A stretch of 64,000 nucleotides of DNA from Heliorestis convoluta (lineage in GTDB: Bacteria > Bacillota > Desulfitobacteriia > Heliobacteriales > Heliobacteriaceae), in NCBI RefSeq assembly GCF_009649955.1, contig NZ_CP045875.1, positions 1,779,501 to 1,843,500 of the forward strand. The letters run 5' to 3'. Shown in pieces: positions 38,249 through 46,510 of this stretch. The stretch's first letter is position 1. The number at the start of each line of letters is the position of its first letter. The notes under the pieces are model-generated. The model made no database searches, was not told where the DNA came from, and saw nothing but the letters and a program-made list of their open reading frames with translations. The translations under genes were made by a program, and so were the position numbers.

Positions 38249-38340
38249 TCAGAAATAGCCAAATTATTTGCATCATTTATGTAACCGTTTTTTGATAGGG
38301 AGAACACAGAGCTAGGCCTTAATGCAGGCCTGGCTTTTTT
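38249..38340 (+). ncRNA. Candidate small RNA, about 90 nt
   Basis: A plausible promoter (38214-38242) and a strong terminator (38310-38340) bracket this segment, and no coding frame with a ribosome site lies in it. It could be a free small RNA or an attenuated leader of the GntR/ABC operon, which however has its own promoter farther on. No known RNA family was recognised. Confidence 0.4.
38310..38340 (+). terminator. Strong plus-strand terminator with no upstream gene
   Basis: AGCTAGGCCT pairs with AGGCCTGGCT (one wobble) around a six-base loop and six T follow. The nearest plus-strand gene upstream ends at 36531 and a minus-strand gene intervenes. Confidence 0.85.
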
Positions 38341-38376
38341 CAATGTCAATTTCCAGAAGCAATGACAAATTGCCTA

Positions 38377-38405
38377 TTGAATCTTTCAGCAAGAACTGCT
38401 ACACT
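38377..38405 (+). promoter_or_regulatory. Promoter of the GntR/ABC operon
   Basis: TTGAAT, 17 bases, TACACT, placed immediately before the operator palindrome. Confidence 0.6.
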
Positions 38406-38408
38406 CTA

Positions 38409-38433
38409 ACTGTACCACGTGTATTAGTACAGT
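38409..38433 (+). promoter_or_regulatory. Operator palindrome of the GntR/ABC operon
   Basis: ACTGTAC, 11 bases, GTACAGT: a perfect 7-bp inverted repeat that spans the expected transcription start. YtrA-type GntR proteins repress their own operons from sites of this kind, so this is the likely binding site of the first gene's product. Confidence 0.7.
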
Positions 38434-38451
38434 CGACACGAGGGGGCGAAT

Positions 38452-38862
38452 ATGATTGAATTAGATTTGCGCAGTGGCTTGCCCATCTTTGAGCAATTGG
38501 TAAATAACTTCAAAGAATTAATCGTTCGTGAAGTTTTAAAGCCTGATGAACAACTGCCTTCCGTCCGCACATTAGCCAGTCAATTAACAGTCAATCCCAA
38601 CACCATTCAGAAAGCCTACAAAGAACTAGAACGGCAAGGCTTTATTTATTCCGTGAAGGGGAAAGGGAGCTTTGTAGCACCTATCAAAGACCAGGTTAAT
38701 CGTGAAAAGCTAGAAGTGCTCAAAAAAGAGCTGCAAAAGATTACAGTGGAAGCGATGTATCTGGGCTTGTCCCAAGAGGAGATCTGTCGATGGGTTACAG
38801 AGGCAGCGAATCATCGAGGTCACGGGGAAAGCAAGCGAAGTCAGGGGGAAAGCAATGATTGA
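38452..38862 (+). CDS. GntR-family regulator, YtrA subfamily
   Basis: A 136-residue repressor. The winged helix-turn-helix covers residues 10-75 (GLPIFEQLVNNFKELIV, LPSVRTLASQLTVNPNTIQKAYKELE). The short C-terminal tail of about 55 residues is the YtrA type, which lacks a large effector domain. It likely controls the ABC transporter encoded behind it through the palindrome at 38409. ATG 38452 follows GAGGGGG. It overlaps the ATPase gene by eight bases. Confidence 0.92.
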   Translation: MIELDLRSGLPIFEQLVNNFKELIVREVLKPDEQLPSVRTLASQLTVNPNTIQKAYKELERQGFIYSVKGKGSFVAPIKDQVNREKLEVLKKELQKITVEAMYLGLSQEEICRWVTEAANHRGHGESKRSQGESND

Positions 38863-39757
38863 AGCAACCGGAGTCAGTAAATCTTTTGGATCGCTAGAAG
38901 CGTTAAAAAAAGCATCATTAAAAGTCGATAAAGGCTCTGTCTATGGCATCGTAGGATCCAACGGAGCTGGTAAAACGACGTTGTTAAAAATATTGGCTGG
39001 CATTTATCAACAAGATCAAGGCGAAGTGCGCATAGGCGGAGAAGGGGTATTTGAAAACGTCAAAGTAAAAGAAAAAATTCAATTCATTCCTGATGTACTG
39101 TACTTTTTCGCTCAACATAGCATTGAAGATATGGCCCAGTACTACAGAATGATTTACCCCACTTGGAACGAAGAGCGCTACCAACTGCTCTTCAATGTAT
39201 TCCAAATCGATAGAAAGAAAAAAGTAACGAGTCTCTCCAAGGGCATGCAGCGTCAAGTCGCTTTCTGGTTGGCCCTTTCAACGATGCCAGAAATCTTAAT
39301 CCTAGATGAACCCTTAGACGGTCTCGATCCTGTCATGCGCAAAAAAGTAAAAAAGCTGATCATTGACGATATTGTTGAGCGGGAACTAACGGTACTGATC
39401 TCCTCCCATAACCTCAGGGAATTAGAGGACCTATGCGACCATATCGGCATCCTTCATCAGGGCGATTTGTTCCTACAAAGAGAGCTCGATGATCTGAAGA
39501 AAGAAATACATAAAGTCCAGATTGCCTTTCAAGGAGACCTCCCTGACGGAATCATGGATCAAGAAGGGATTCTCTACCATGAAAAGCGGGGCAGTGTGAG
39601 CCTTTTCGTTGTAAGGGGCGAGCAGCAAGAGATATTGCAGCATTTTCAACAATTTCAGCCTTTGCTCCTCGATCTACTCCCGTTGACTTTAGATGAGATT
39701 TTCATTTACGAGATGGGAGGTATGGGCTATGTTGTTGAAGAACTTGTGGCCGAATAA
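38855..39757 (+). CDS. ABC transporter ATP-binding protein (YtrB-like)
   Basis: A 300-residue ABC ATPase. Walker A GSNGAGKTT near residue 35, signature LSKGMQRQVA near 128, Walker B ILILDEPLDGLDP and the switch His in SSHN are all present. The C-terminal about 80 residues form a regulatory extension. It pairs with the permease starting inside its 3' end. In ytr-type operons the pump is linked to cell-wall antibiotic response; the substrate here is not known. Confidence 0.92.
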   Translation: MIEATGVSKSFGSLEALKKASLKVDKGSVYGIVGSNGAGKTTLLKILAGIYQQDQGEVRIGGEGVFENVKVKEKIQFIPDVLYFFAQHSIEDMAQYYRMIYPTWNEERYQLLFNVFQIDRKKKVTSLSKGMQRQVAFWLALSTMPEILILDEPLDGLDPVMRKKVKKLIIDDIVERELTVLISSHNLRELEDLCDHIGILHQGDLFLQRELDDLKKEIHKVQIAFQGDLPDGIMDQEGILYHEKRGSVSLFVVRGEQQEILQHFQQFQPLLLDLLPLTLDEIFIYEMGGMGYVVEELVAE

Positions 39758-41768
39758 AGGGATCATTCTCAACGATTTGAAGCGCTTTAACTGGATCGGA
39801 ATTATCTACACTCTTTTGCTCTTTTTCGCTATACCTTTACAGATCATCATGCATCTCAATAAGCTAGAAGAACGTATACACTATCTCTCCAATCCTTTTC
39901 AGCCTCTTTTTTATTTTCAAGGAGAAATAGTAAAATTCTTTATTCTAATCATACCGGTTCTAACAGCTATCTTTTTATTGCGCTATCTTCAGGAAAAGCG
40001 TTCTGTTGATATGGTTCACGCTTTGCCGTTAACAAGAGTGACTCTGTACACCAGTCATGTCGTAGCTGGTACTTTGCTCTTGGTGGTGCCCGTACTTCTA
40101 ACAGGCTTGCTATCTTGGATCACCCTGTCTGCTTACAACCTCGAAACTTACTATGCTCTTATCGATATTGTGCAGTGGGCCGGCACGATCATCTTGCTAA
40201 GTCTAACCATCTTTCTCTTTGCTCTTTTTGTGGGTATGGTCACAGGCACTTCTGTTGCCCAAGGTGTGCTCACCTACATTACCTTGTTTCTACCTGTCGG
40301 CCTAACGGTATTACTTCTGTCTAATGTAGAACACTTGCTATATGGGTTTCAAGCACAATACTATATGCAAGACGGCAGAATGTTAGAGTACTTTACGCCA
40401 TTTGTTCGCCTTTTTGAGTTGCGGGACGGAAATATGTTAGGTACTGCAGAGATTGTGGCCTATCTCTTGGCCATGGTGATTCTATTTGTGCTTACCATCT
40501 TGGCTTACAACAAAAGGAAGTCAGAAGCAGCCACACAAGCCATCGCCTTTGACTTTCTGAAGCCCATCTTCAAATATGGCGTCACTTTTTGCACCATGCT
40601 TCTGGGCGGTTTGTACTTTTGGGATATTCAAAATGATTTTCGCTGGGCAATTTTCGGTTATATCGTTGGTTCCTTATTCGGATACATCGTCGCTGAGATC
40701 ATCCTGCAGAAATCGCTCAAGGTTTTGGCAAGCCTCAAAAATTATCTTGTCTATCTATTGATTATGGCTGCTTTGCTCGCTGGACTTGAAGCAGATATCT
40801 TTGGATATGAAAGGAAAGTTCCTCCGGTGGATCAAGTAGAGCAGCTCTACATTGGAGAAGGCGGTTATTTCACCTATGTTCGCTGGAGAGATGGTGCCGA
40901 AGAACAAAGCTTCATTACGAAGAAAGAAAACATTGAAAAAGTGGTACAACTTCATGAAGCAATTATAAAAAACAAAGAGGACAATCAGAACAAACAGTCT
41001 TATTACAACTTGACTTTTGCCTATCAATTAAAAAATGGCCAAACCCTCTACCGAGAGTATGCAATTCCGAAAGAAGAGTATGAGCAATACCAAAAGCCTA
41101 TTTATGAAGCGATTGAATACAAACAGATGCATTTTGCTATTTTCAACGTTGATGAGCAAGAGCTTGAGAAGATTGTCTTCGAACCCCAGGGTCTTTCTAG
41201 AACAGTCCTTATTACTGAACCAGCTCATATTCATGAAGTAGTAACTATTCTGCGTCAGGAAACAGAAAGAGAATCTTATGAGCAAATGAAAGACGAAATC
41301 CAACCTTGGGCTTATATTAAACTCTGGCGTCTCGTTGATGTAACTTCTCCAGAGATGACCTATCGGTACGGCGTCGATATGACGTTCCAAATTGATGGCA
41401 AAGAGTCTTACGAAGTCATGCATTTAAGCTGGAAGAAACACTATCATGAATTAGAACAATGGCTTCGAGAAAAGGGCTACTGGCAAGACGCCCGCATTCT
41501 ACCAGAAGATATCGCCTATGCCAGAGTCGTGAAAATAGGAAAGGAACGGGATTGGGTTGATCCGAAGCTGCTTCCAGGGATTGATATTTCTAAGCAAGAT
41601 GAACTGGAAGTATGCCTGCAACAACTACTAGGGCGACCTCAGACTGCGGAAAGTCAGAATGAAAGTTATCGAATTGCTTTTTATAACAGGAACGATGAAG
41701 CCATACTGAGCGGCTTTTTGGAGCCGCAAAGCGTGCCTTTCCTGAGGGAGCACTTTTCTACTCAATAA
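39729..41768 (+). CDS. ABC transporter permease with large C-terminal domain
   Basis: A 679-residue membrane protein. About six to eight helices lie in residues 15-350, typical of ABC-2-type permeases. Residues about 365-679 form a hydrophilic domain resembling the DUF6449-type region found in Ytr-like permeases (from memory). ATG 39729 follows GGGAGGT and overlaps the ATPase gene by 29 bases; an upstream frame opening is inside that gene. Ends before a bidirectional terminator. Confidence 0.85.
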   Translation: MLLKNLWPNKGIILNDLKRFNWIGIIYTLLLFFAIPLQIIMHLNKLEERIHYLSNPFQPLFYFQGEIVKFFILIIPVLTAIFLLRYLQEKRSVDMVHALPLTRVTLYTSHVVAGTLLLVVPVLLTGLLSWITLSAYNLETYYALIDIVQWAGTIILLSLTIFLFALFVGMVTGTSVAQGVLTYITLFLPVGLTVLLLSNVEHLLYGFQAQYYMQDGRMLEYFTPFVRLFELRDGNMLGTAEIVAYLLAMVILFVLTILAYNKRKSEAATQAIAFDFLKPIFKYGVTFCTMLLGGLYFWDIQNDFRWAIFGYIVGSLFGYIVAEIILQKSLKVLASLKNYLVYLLIMAALLAGLEADIFGYERKVPPVDQVEQLYIGEGGYFTYVRWRDGAEEQSFITKKENIEKVVQLHEAIIKNKEDNQNKQSYYNLTFAYQLKNGQTLYREYAIPKEEYEQYQKPIYEAIEYKQMHFAIFNVDEQELEKIVFEPQGLSRTVLITEPAHIHEVVTILRQETERESYEQMKDEIQPWAYIKLWRLVDVTSPEMTYRYGVDMTFQIDGKESYEVMHLSWKKHYHELEQWLREKGYWQDARILPEDIAYARVVKIGKERDWVDPKLLPGIDISKQDELEVCLQQLLGRPQTAESQNESYRIAFYNRNDEAILSGFLEPQSVPFLREHFSTQ

Positions 41769-41820
41769 TCTAAATATGATTATGGCAAAAAGTCTATTGT
41801 AGCCTTTTAACATACTACAA

Positions 41821-41859
41821 AAAACCAGCCTCATGTTGCTGAGCAACCGGGCTGGTTTT
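41821..41859. terminator. Bidirectional terminator between convergent genes
   Basis: AAAACCAGCC pairs with GGCTGGTTTT around a 19-base loop. A and T runs at the stem ends suit both the permease (plus) and the TPP enzyme (minus). Confidence 0.85.
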
Positions 41860-41872
41860 GCTTTATAATAAA

Positions 41873-43522
41873 TTAAACTTTTGTGCCTGGTGGTATGGGA
41901 TTGGCTGTATCTACATCGATCAGAGTCGGCTCTGGAGAATGCAATGCTTCATGAAGTGCTTGCTGCAAAGCTTCTTCATTGTCAACGCGGTAGGCTTGCC
42001 AACGGCAAGAACGAGCCATGGCAGCAAAATCAGGTGGCTCGAAAGCATTGCCGAGGGGTATTAAAGAACCGACTCGCATGCGATTTTCTTCTGTGGCCAA
42101 TGTTTTGTTGCGAAAAAGGACAACTTTCACGGGAAGATTTTCTTGCCGTGCTGTTACCATTTCACCACAACTCATTAAGAAACCACCGTCACCGATCAAA
42201 GCAACCACTTGCTTGTGGGGCATCAAGCTTTTGGCTGTTATAGCATAGGGTAAGGCAGATCCCATAGAGCGCCATTTGCCGGAGACGAGAATTCGTTGTT
42301 CTCTGGCCAAAAAGTTGCGCGCAAACCAGAGCGTGTGATCGCCCACGTCGACAGCAACCAAGGCTTGTGGATCAATTTTTTCAGATAAAATTTCCATGAT
42401 CCGCTGTGGCAGGAGGGGAGAAGGCGTAACCTGATCAAGATTCTGGTGCTCCTTCGTTGCAGGGTTGGCATAACTTGTATAGCGACTTAGCCAGGCTGAT
42501 TTGGCGGCTTCGATGCTATTACGCCAGCTTTGGCGATCTTTTTTGGGCAGTCGTGATAACAACTTGCTTAAGATTGCTTCACCATCACCAGCGACCGCAT
42601 AAAGAAGATCTGTGGCGCCACCTAGGTTATCAGCTCGACAATCGATTTGGACTACAGGAAGCTTAGAAGGCACAGAACCACTAGGCCACCAGGTCGCACC
42701 AATTTTAAGACATAAGTCAGCTTGATATAATATTTCAGCCGAGCTTTCTCGGCCTGCTTTACCAAGAGCGCCTACAACGAGAGGATGATGATGAGAAATC
42801 ACACCCGTTGCTGGCAAGGTATGAATGACAGCAGCTTCATAATGTTCTGCAAAGCGTCGCAAAAGATCACCATAAGCAAGGGTCCCTTGACCGGCCAGTA
42901 TTACGGGCTTTTCCGCTTGCTGCAATAGCGGCAAAAGACCATCGATGACTTCTTCTTCACTTCTACTGGGTGTTAGAAGATAGGGCTCTGATGAACGAAC
43001 TTTGCCTTTACAAGGTGCTGGAAAAAGATTTTTAGGAATCGAGAGATGACTGACGCCTTGTCGTGCTAGAGCTGTCCTTACGCTATAGACTGTCATAGGC
43101 AAAATGGCATCAGGCGCTGTAAGCTGGGCACTGTACTCGGCAACTGGATTCATCATACCTACCAAATCAATATATTGTTTGTGCCATGTACCCACGTAGA
43201 AGGATTCAACTTGTCCTGTTATGGCAAGAACAGGGACATTGTCAGCGGCTCCATCTGCCAGACCATTGATTAGATGACCGGCACCTGGCCCAGCCGTGGC
43301 GGTGCAAACGCCGATTTGCCCCGTCAATTTAGCATGCGCTACAGCCATAAAAGCAGCTGCTTCTTCATGGCGCGTAGGAAAAAAACGAATGCCATCGAAT
43401 CGTGCCAATTCGTCGAGTAAATAGATAATTCCATCGCCAGGAACCCCATAAATGGTTCGTACACCGTAAGCATGAAGCTGTTCTAAAAGCCAGCGAGCGA
43501 CTGTTTTTTCTTCCTTTACCAT
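41873..43522 (-). CDS. Thiamine-pyrophosphate enzyme, acetolactate synthase/pyruvate oxidase type
   Basis: A 549-residue TPP enzyme. Order: N-terminal Pyr domain with VPGDGIIYLLDEL and the catalytic Glu in PTRHEEAAAFMA; central domain (about 195-330); C-terminal PP domain with the TPP/Mg2+ motif GDGGFLMSCGEM and a later RN about 28 residues after the GDG. It is closest in style to PoxB/pyruvate oxidase-like proteins, but the exact reaction (acetolactate, pyruvate oxidation or decarboxylation) cannot be told here. ATG 43522 follows AGGAAGG. It stands alone and no small acetolactate synthase subunit is next to it. Confidence 0.83.
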   Translation of the reverse strand: MVKEEKTVARWLLEQLHAYGVRTIYGVPGDGIIYLLDELARFDGIRFFPTRHEEAAAFMAVAHAKLTGQIGVCTATAGPGAGHLINGLADGAADNVPVLAITGQVESFYVGTWHKQYIDLVGMMNPVAEYSAQLTAPDAILPMTVYSVRTALARQGVSHLSIPKNLFPAPCKGKVRSSEPYLLTPSRSEEEVIDGLLPLLQQAEKPVILAGQGTLAYGDLLRRFAEHYEAAVIHTLPATGVISHHHPLVVGALGKAGRESSAEILYQADLCLKIGATWWPSGSVPSKLPVVQIDCRADNLGGATDLLYAVAGDGEAILSKLLSRLPKKDRQSWRNSIEAAKSAWLSRYTSYANPATKEHQNLDQVTPSPLLPQRIMEILSEKIDPQALVAVDVGDHTLWFARNFLAREQRILVSGKWRSMGSALPYAITAKSLMPHKQVVALIGDGGFLMSCGEMVTARQENLPVKVVLFRNKTLATEENRMRVGSLIPLGNAFEPPDFAAMARSCRWQAYRVDNEEALQQALHEALHSPEPTLIDVDTANPIPPGTKV

Positions 43523-43731
43523 GCCGATTTCCTTCCTGTTTTTTGATGATTGCCTTTATTTTTTCTATCTTGCTTGAAAATAATAAGGGCTCCTAGGAAG
43601 TAAAAAGGCGAAAAGAGCGTTTATTTTTTAGTTGTTACAAAAACGCTACAATTTCTCGAGCTGCTGGTGGCATCGGTGGGAACATAAAAAAAGCCCCTGA
43701 AGATATTCGAAAGGTGTGGAAAAAGGAACGA

Positions 43732-44802
43732 ATGAAAAAAGCTTATAAAGTTTTGGTGATCAATCCAGGTGCCACATCAACCAAGATAGCTCTTTACGAA
43801 GACGAAAAAGTGTTGCTATCTGATAATATTCGACACGCTACCGAAGATCTCAGTGCTTATAAAGAGGTAATCGAACAGTTACCCTATCGTTTACAACTGA
43901 TTCTAGACAGACTCAGTAAGGGCAAGATTGCGATGTCTTCTATCGATGCTGTCGTTGGTCGCGGTGGCTTGCTAAAGCCTTTGCAAGGTGGCACCTATCG
44001 AGTGAACGCAAAGATGCTGCAAGATCTAAAGCAAGCATTGCGAGGGGAGCATGCTTCGAATCTAGGTGCTCTCCTAGCCTATCATATGGCTCTACCACTA
44101 AAGAAAGAAGCCTACATTGTCGATCCTGTGTCTGTCGACGAGTTAAATCCATTGGCTCGCCTTTCCGGATGGCCGGAACTCCCTCGCACAAGCTTAAGTC
44201 ACGTCTTAAACAGCAAAGCAGTGGCTCGGAAAGTAGCCGCCGCAAAAGGTAAAAAGTATGAAGAAATGCAATTGATTGTTGTGCACTTGGGCACGGGTAT
44301 TTCCGTATCGGCTCATCAAAAAGGCCAAATCATTGATGTTAACAATGCTATGGAGGAAGGTCCTTTTTCCATCGATCGAACCGGTACTTTGCCAGCGCGC
44401 GCACTGGTTCAGTTATGTTACAGTGGAAAGTATGAAGAAAAAGATTTGTTAGCGAAAATGTCTCGTTCAGCGGGCCTGTTTGCCTATCTAGGCACCAAAG
44501 ATTTGCAAGAAGTCGAGAGAAGGATCATCGATGGTGATGAAGAAGCCGAATTGGTTTTTAAGTCAATGCTTTATCAAACTGCCAAAGAAATTGGCGCCAT
44601 GGCCACTGTCTTATCGGGACAAGTAGAAGCCATTGTTTTCACAGGTGGCATGGCTCACTCAGACTTGGTAATTCAAACATTGAGAGAAAGAGTTTCATTT
44701 ATTGCTCCAACCGTTGTCTATGCAGGCGAAATGGAAATGGAAGCCTTGGCTTTTGGTGCTTTGAGAGTGTTACGGGGGGAAGAAGAAGCGTTGGTATATT
44801 GA
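43732..44802 (+). CDS. buk: Butyrate kinase
   Basis: Butyrate kinase makes ATP and butyrate from butyryl-P, or works in reverse on branched acids. The 356 residues of the acetokinase fold contain VINPGATSTKIALYEDE (N-terminal nucleotide motif), GRGGLLKPLQGGTY, VVHLGTGISVSAH, DVNNAMEEGPFSIDRTGTLP and FTGGMAHSD. ATG 43732 is six bases after AAAAGGA; an in-frame GTG at 43714 is not supported by a ribosome site. No phosphotransbutyrylase gene is adjacent. A chemoreceptor relic begins at its stop codon. Confidence 0.93.
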   Translation: MKKAYKVLVINPGATSTKIALYEDEKVLLSDNIRHATEDLSAYKEVIEQLPYRLQLILDRLSKGKIAMSSIDAVVGRGGLLKPLQGGTYRVNAKMLQDLKQALRGEHASNLGALLAYHMALPLKKEAYIVDPVSVDELNPLARLSGWPELPRTSLSHVLNSKAVARKVAAAKGKKYEEMQLIVVHLGTGISVSAHQKGQIIDVNNAMEEGPFSIDRTGTLPARALVQLCYSGKYEEKDLLAKMSRSAGLFAYLGTKDLQEVERRIIDGDEEAELVFKSMLYQTAKEIGAMATVLSGQVEAIVFTGGMAHSDLVIQTLRERVSFIAPTVVYAGEMEMEALAFGALRVLRGEEEALVY

Positions 44803-45227
44803 GGAGTTGGAGAGCCAAAGAATCATCGGAAGAAGTTCGTCGTATTGTTGCAGATATACGCAAGGAAATCACGGCTGTTACGGAAGAAGCACAAGCAGGC
44901 ATCCAAGAAGTTGAAGTCGGTAATGTCGTCGTTCAAAGAGCACGGCAGTCCTTCGCTTCTATTGAAAACAATAGCCAGGTCTTATCAGAAGCGATTGGAA
45001 AAGTGGCTTCTGCAGTTCGTATGATGACACAAAAAGGCGACGATATTGTGAAAAACTTTTTAACTATCGATGAAATTGCCCGTAAAAACTCCGAAGATAG
45101 TCAGACTTCGGCTGTATCTATGGAAGAACAACGCGCCTTAATGGAAGAATTAGCAGCAAGTGCTGATACATTGAAAGAAATTGCTCAAATCTTAGAAGAT
45201 AAAGCAAAGCAATTTCGTTTGACCTAA
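44799..45227 (+). pseudogene. C-terminal relic of a methyl-accepting chemotaxis protein
   Basis: The frame encodes 142 residues beginning AKESSEEVRRIVADIRKEI after a few odd residues and ending EIAQILEDKAKQFRLT. This is the descending helix and methylation region of a chemoreceptor signalling domain. The sensor, membrane helix and kinase-contact tip are all missing. It starts at the TGA of butyrate kinase with no ribosome site of its own, so a deletion or rearrangement has joined it here. It is not closely similar to the intact receptor at 36.6-38.1 kb. Confidence 0.7.
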
Positions 45228-45339
45228 AAAACTCGGACTTTCCACAGGATGCTTAAGAAATGAGTCATGGGAGCCGCAGAGATTCGTCGAAAATAGAAAA
45301 AAGAGAATGCCTATAAAAAAGTTTAGTATCGAATAGAGA

Positions 45340-45367
45340 TTGAGAGATCTATCTTGTGTGCTATAAT
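45340..45367 (+). promoter_or_regulatory. Promoter of the stalk-domain protein gene
   Basis: TTGAGA, 16 bases, TATAAT, about 45 bases before the start codon. Confidence 0.65.
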
Positions 45368-45411
45368 GTGGTTGTCTTACCACGATTCATTAATAAAAGG
45401 GAGGAATAAGG

Positions 45412-46035
45412 GTGCTCAAATCAAGAATCTTCTATCTCATTCTAGGCATTCTGATCGGCTCTATGTTATTTGCTACAGTTACAATGGCAGCACCACAAAT
45501 AAGGCTTATTGTGAATGGAACAGACATAACGGACCAATTTGACTACAAGCCGATGCTTATTAATGAGCGTACTTACGTTCCAGCAAGACCTCTAGCAGAA
45601 GCGCTTGGAGCCACTGTAACCTGGGATTCATCTAGAAATGCTGTCATCGTCAATACCGGTGCTTATCAACAACCGAATGAAACGGCATCTTCCAATCAAT
45701 TTACCGGTATTTGGTCTTATGAGAACGAGGAGCAAGGCTGGGGATTGGCACTAGATATCTCCAGATTTGAGGACACCATACTCGGAAATCATGCAGCCTA
45801 CGCTTATTTTGGTAACCGACTCGATATTGGCTATGATGTATCCATTTATGGAGATTTTGTCTCTTCCAATCAAGTGGTTGTTCTTTGGGACAGTGGTTAT
45901 GGTGATGTATCTGGAACGGCTACCTTAACCTTTAATAACGATGGCTCGTTATATTGGGAAATCAATGATGTCTTCCAGACAGGTGATTTTTCGGAATACT
46001 ACATTCCTCAAAAGGCTTTGCTAATTCGCAATTAG
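45412..46035 (+). CDS. Secreted protein with copper-amine-oxidase-N-like stalk domain
   Basis: A 207-residue exported protein. A signal peptide (residues 1-26, ending ATVTMAA) precedes a copper amine oxidase N-terminal-like domain (about 29-85: IRLIVNGTDITD, INERTYVPARPLAEALGATVTWD), widespread in Clostridia as a cell-surface stalk. After a short linker comes a beta-rich domain of unknown function (about 95-207, with many Gly, Tyr and Asp). The start is GTG 45412 after GGGAGG. Single gene with its own promoter and terminator. Confidence 0.85.
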   Translation: MLKSRIFYLILGILIGSMLFATVTMAAPQIRLIVNGTDITDQFDYKPMLINERTYVPARPLAEALGATVTWDSSRNAVIVNTGAYQQPNETASSNQFTGIWSYENEEQGWGLALDISRFEDTILGNHAAYAYFGNRLDIGYDVSIYGDFVSSNQVVVLWDSGYGDVSGTATLTFNNDGSLYWEINDVFQTGDFSEYYIPQKALLIRN

Positions 46036-46085
46036 GAGGGTGGCGGGGGAACCTTTCGCGTGGCATACTCTCTTTCATAAAGATC

Positions 46086-46121
46086 AAGGCGATTGTTTTA
46101 GCGTAAAACAATCGCCTTTTT
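46086..46121 (+). terminator. Terminator of the stalk-domain protein gene
   Basis: A 15-bp stem (AAGGCGATTGTTTTA with its complement), a GCG loop and T residues. It also stands about 70 bases beyond the end of the minus-strand Cys-rich gene. Confidence 0.88.
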
Positions 46122-46131
46122 GTGCTTGCTT

Positions 46132-46175
46132 GAGCCATGGTGCATAAGATGGCAAGCAAAACGTCCCCTTGGCTC
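46132..46175. repeat. REP-like element carrying CAAGCAAAACGTCCCC
   Basis: GAGCCA at 46132 and TGGCTC at 46170 form an inverted repeat around CAAGCAAAACGTCCCC (46153-46168). The 16-base core recurs with one change at 62368-62383. Such short GC-rich elements are typical of REP sequences. Confidence 0.45.
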
Positions 46176-46191
46176 GGTAATGGTGATAACC

Positions 46192-46371
46192 TTAGTCTTC
46201 ACAGTCTTCACAAGTATCTACAAATTCCAGTGGACAAACTTCAGGACTTTCGGCATCGGGATCATCCGAAATTTTACAGCCTACATAACCTTTGTGTACT
46301 GTCATATGTTCGCATGTTAGACAATCGACGGAGAGTGGGCATTCGCAGATAGCACATGTTATTTCAGGCAT
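46192..46371 (-). CDS. Small cysteine-rich protein, 59 residues
   Basis: This frame was found by eye. It reads MPEITCAICECPLSVDCLTC at its start and ends VDTCEDCED, with nine Cys, giving a CxxC, CxxxxxCxxC and a terminal CxxC. The pattern suggests a zinc- or Fe-S-binding mini-protein (inference); no family is recognised. ATG 46371 is preceded by AAGGAGAT at good spacing. It lies behind the M28 peptidase on the same strand and a decayed copy of its first third survives at 49238-49306, which supports it as a real gene. Confidence 0.72.
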   Translation of the reverse strand: MPEITCAICECPLSVDCLTCEHMTVHKGYVGCKISDDPDAESPEVCPLEFVDTCEDCED

Positions 46372-46457
46372 CGTTTATCTCCTTTCCTTTTACTTTGTTG
46401 AAAACTATAGACGTTAATAAATATTCTTGTGTTAATGACTGATATTCTAATTTCTTC

Positions 46458-46488
46458 AAGACTGACCTGTGGGAGGTCAGTCTTTTTT
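46458..46488 (+). terminator. Hairpin between the peptidase and the Cys-rich gene
   Basis: AAGACTGACC, seven bases, GGTCAGTCTT and six T on the plus strand. No plus-strand gene precedes it. A second copy is at 49312-49343. Confidence 0.6.
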
Positions 46489-46510
46489 ATGCTCGCCAGG
46501 CATGGGTTGT

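Noticed and set aside
43616-43647. AGCGTTT-18-AAACGCT palindrome between the TPP enzyme and butyrate kinase genes
   Set aside because: Could be an operator, but no promoter boxes fit around it and a 7-bp repeat with an 18-base gap is weak.
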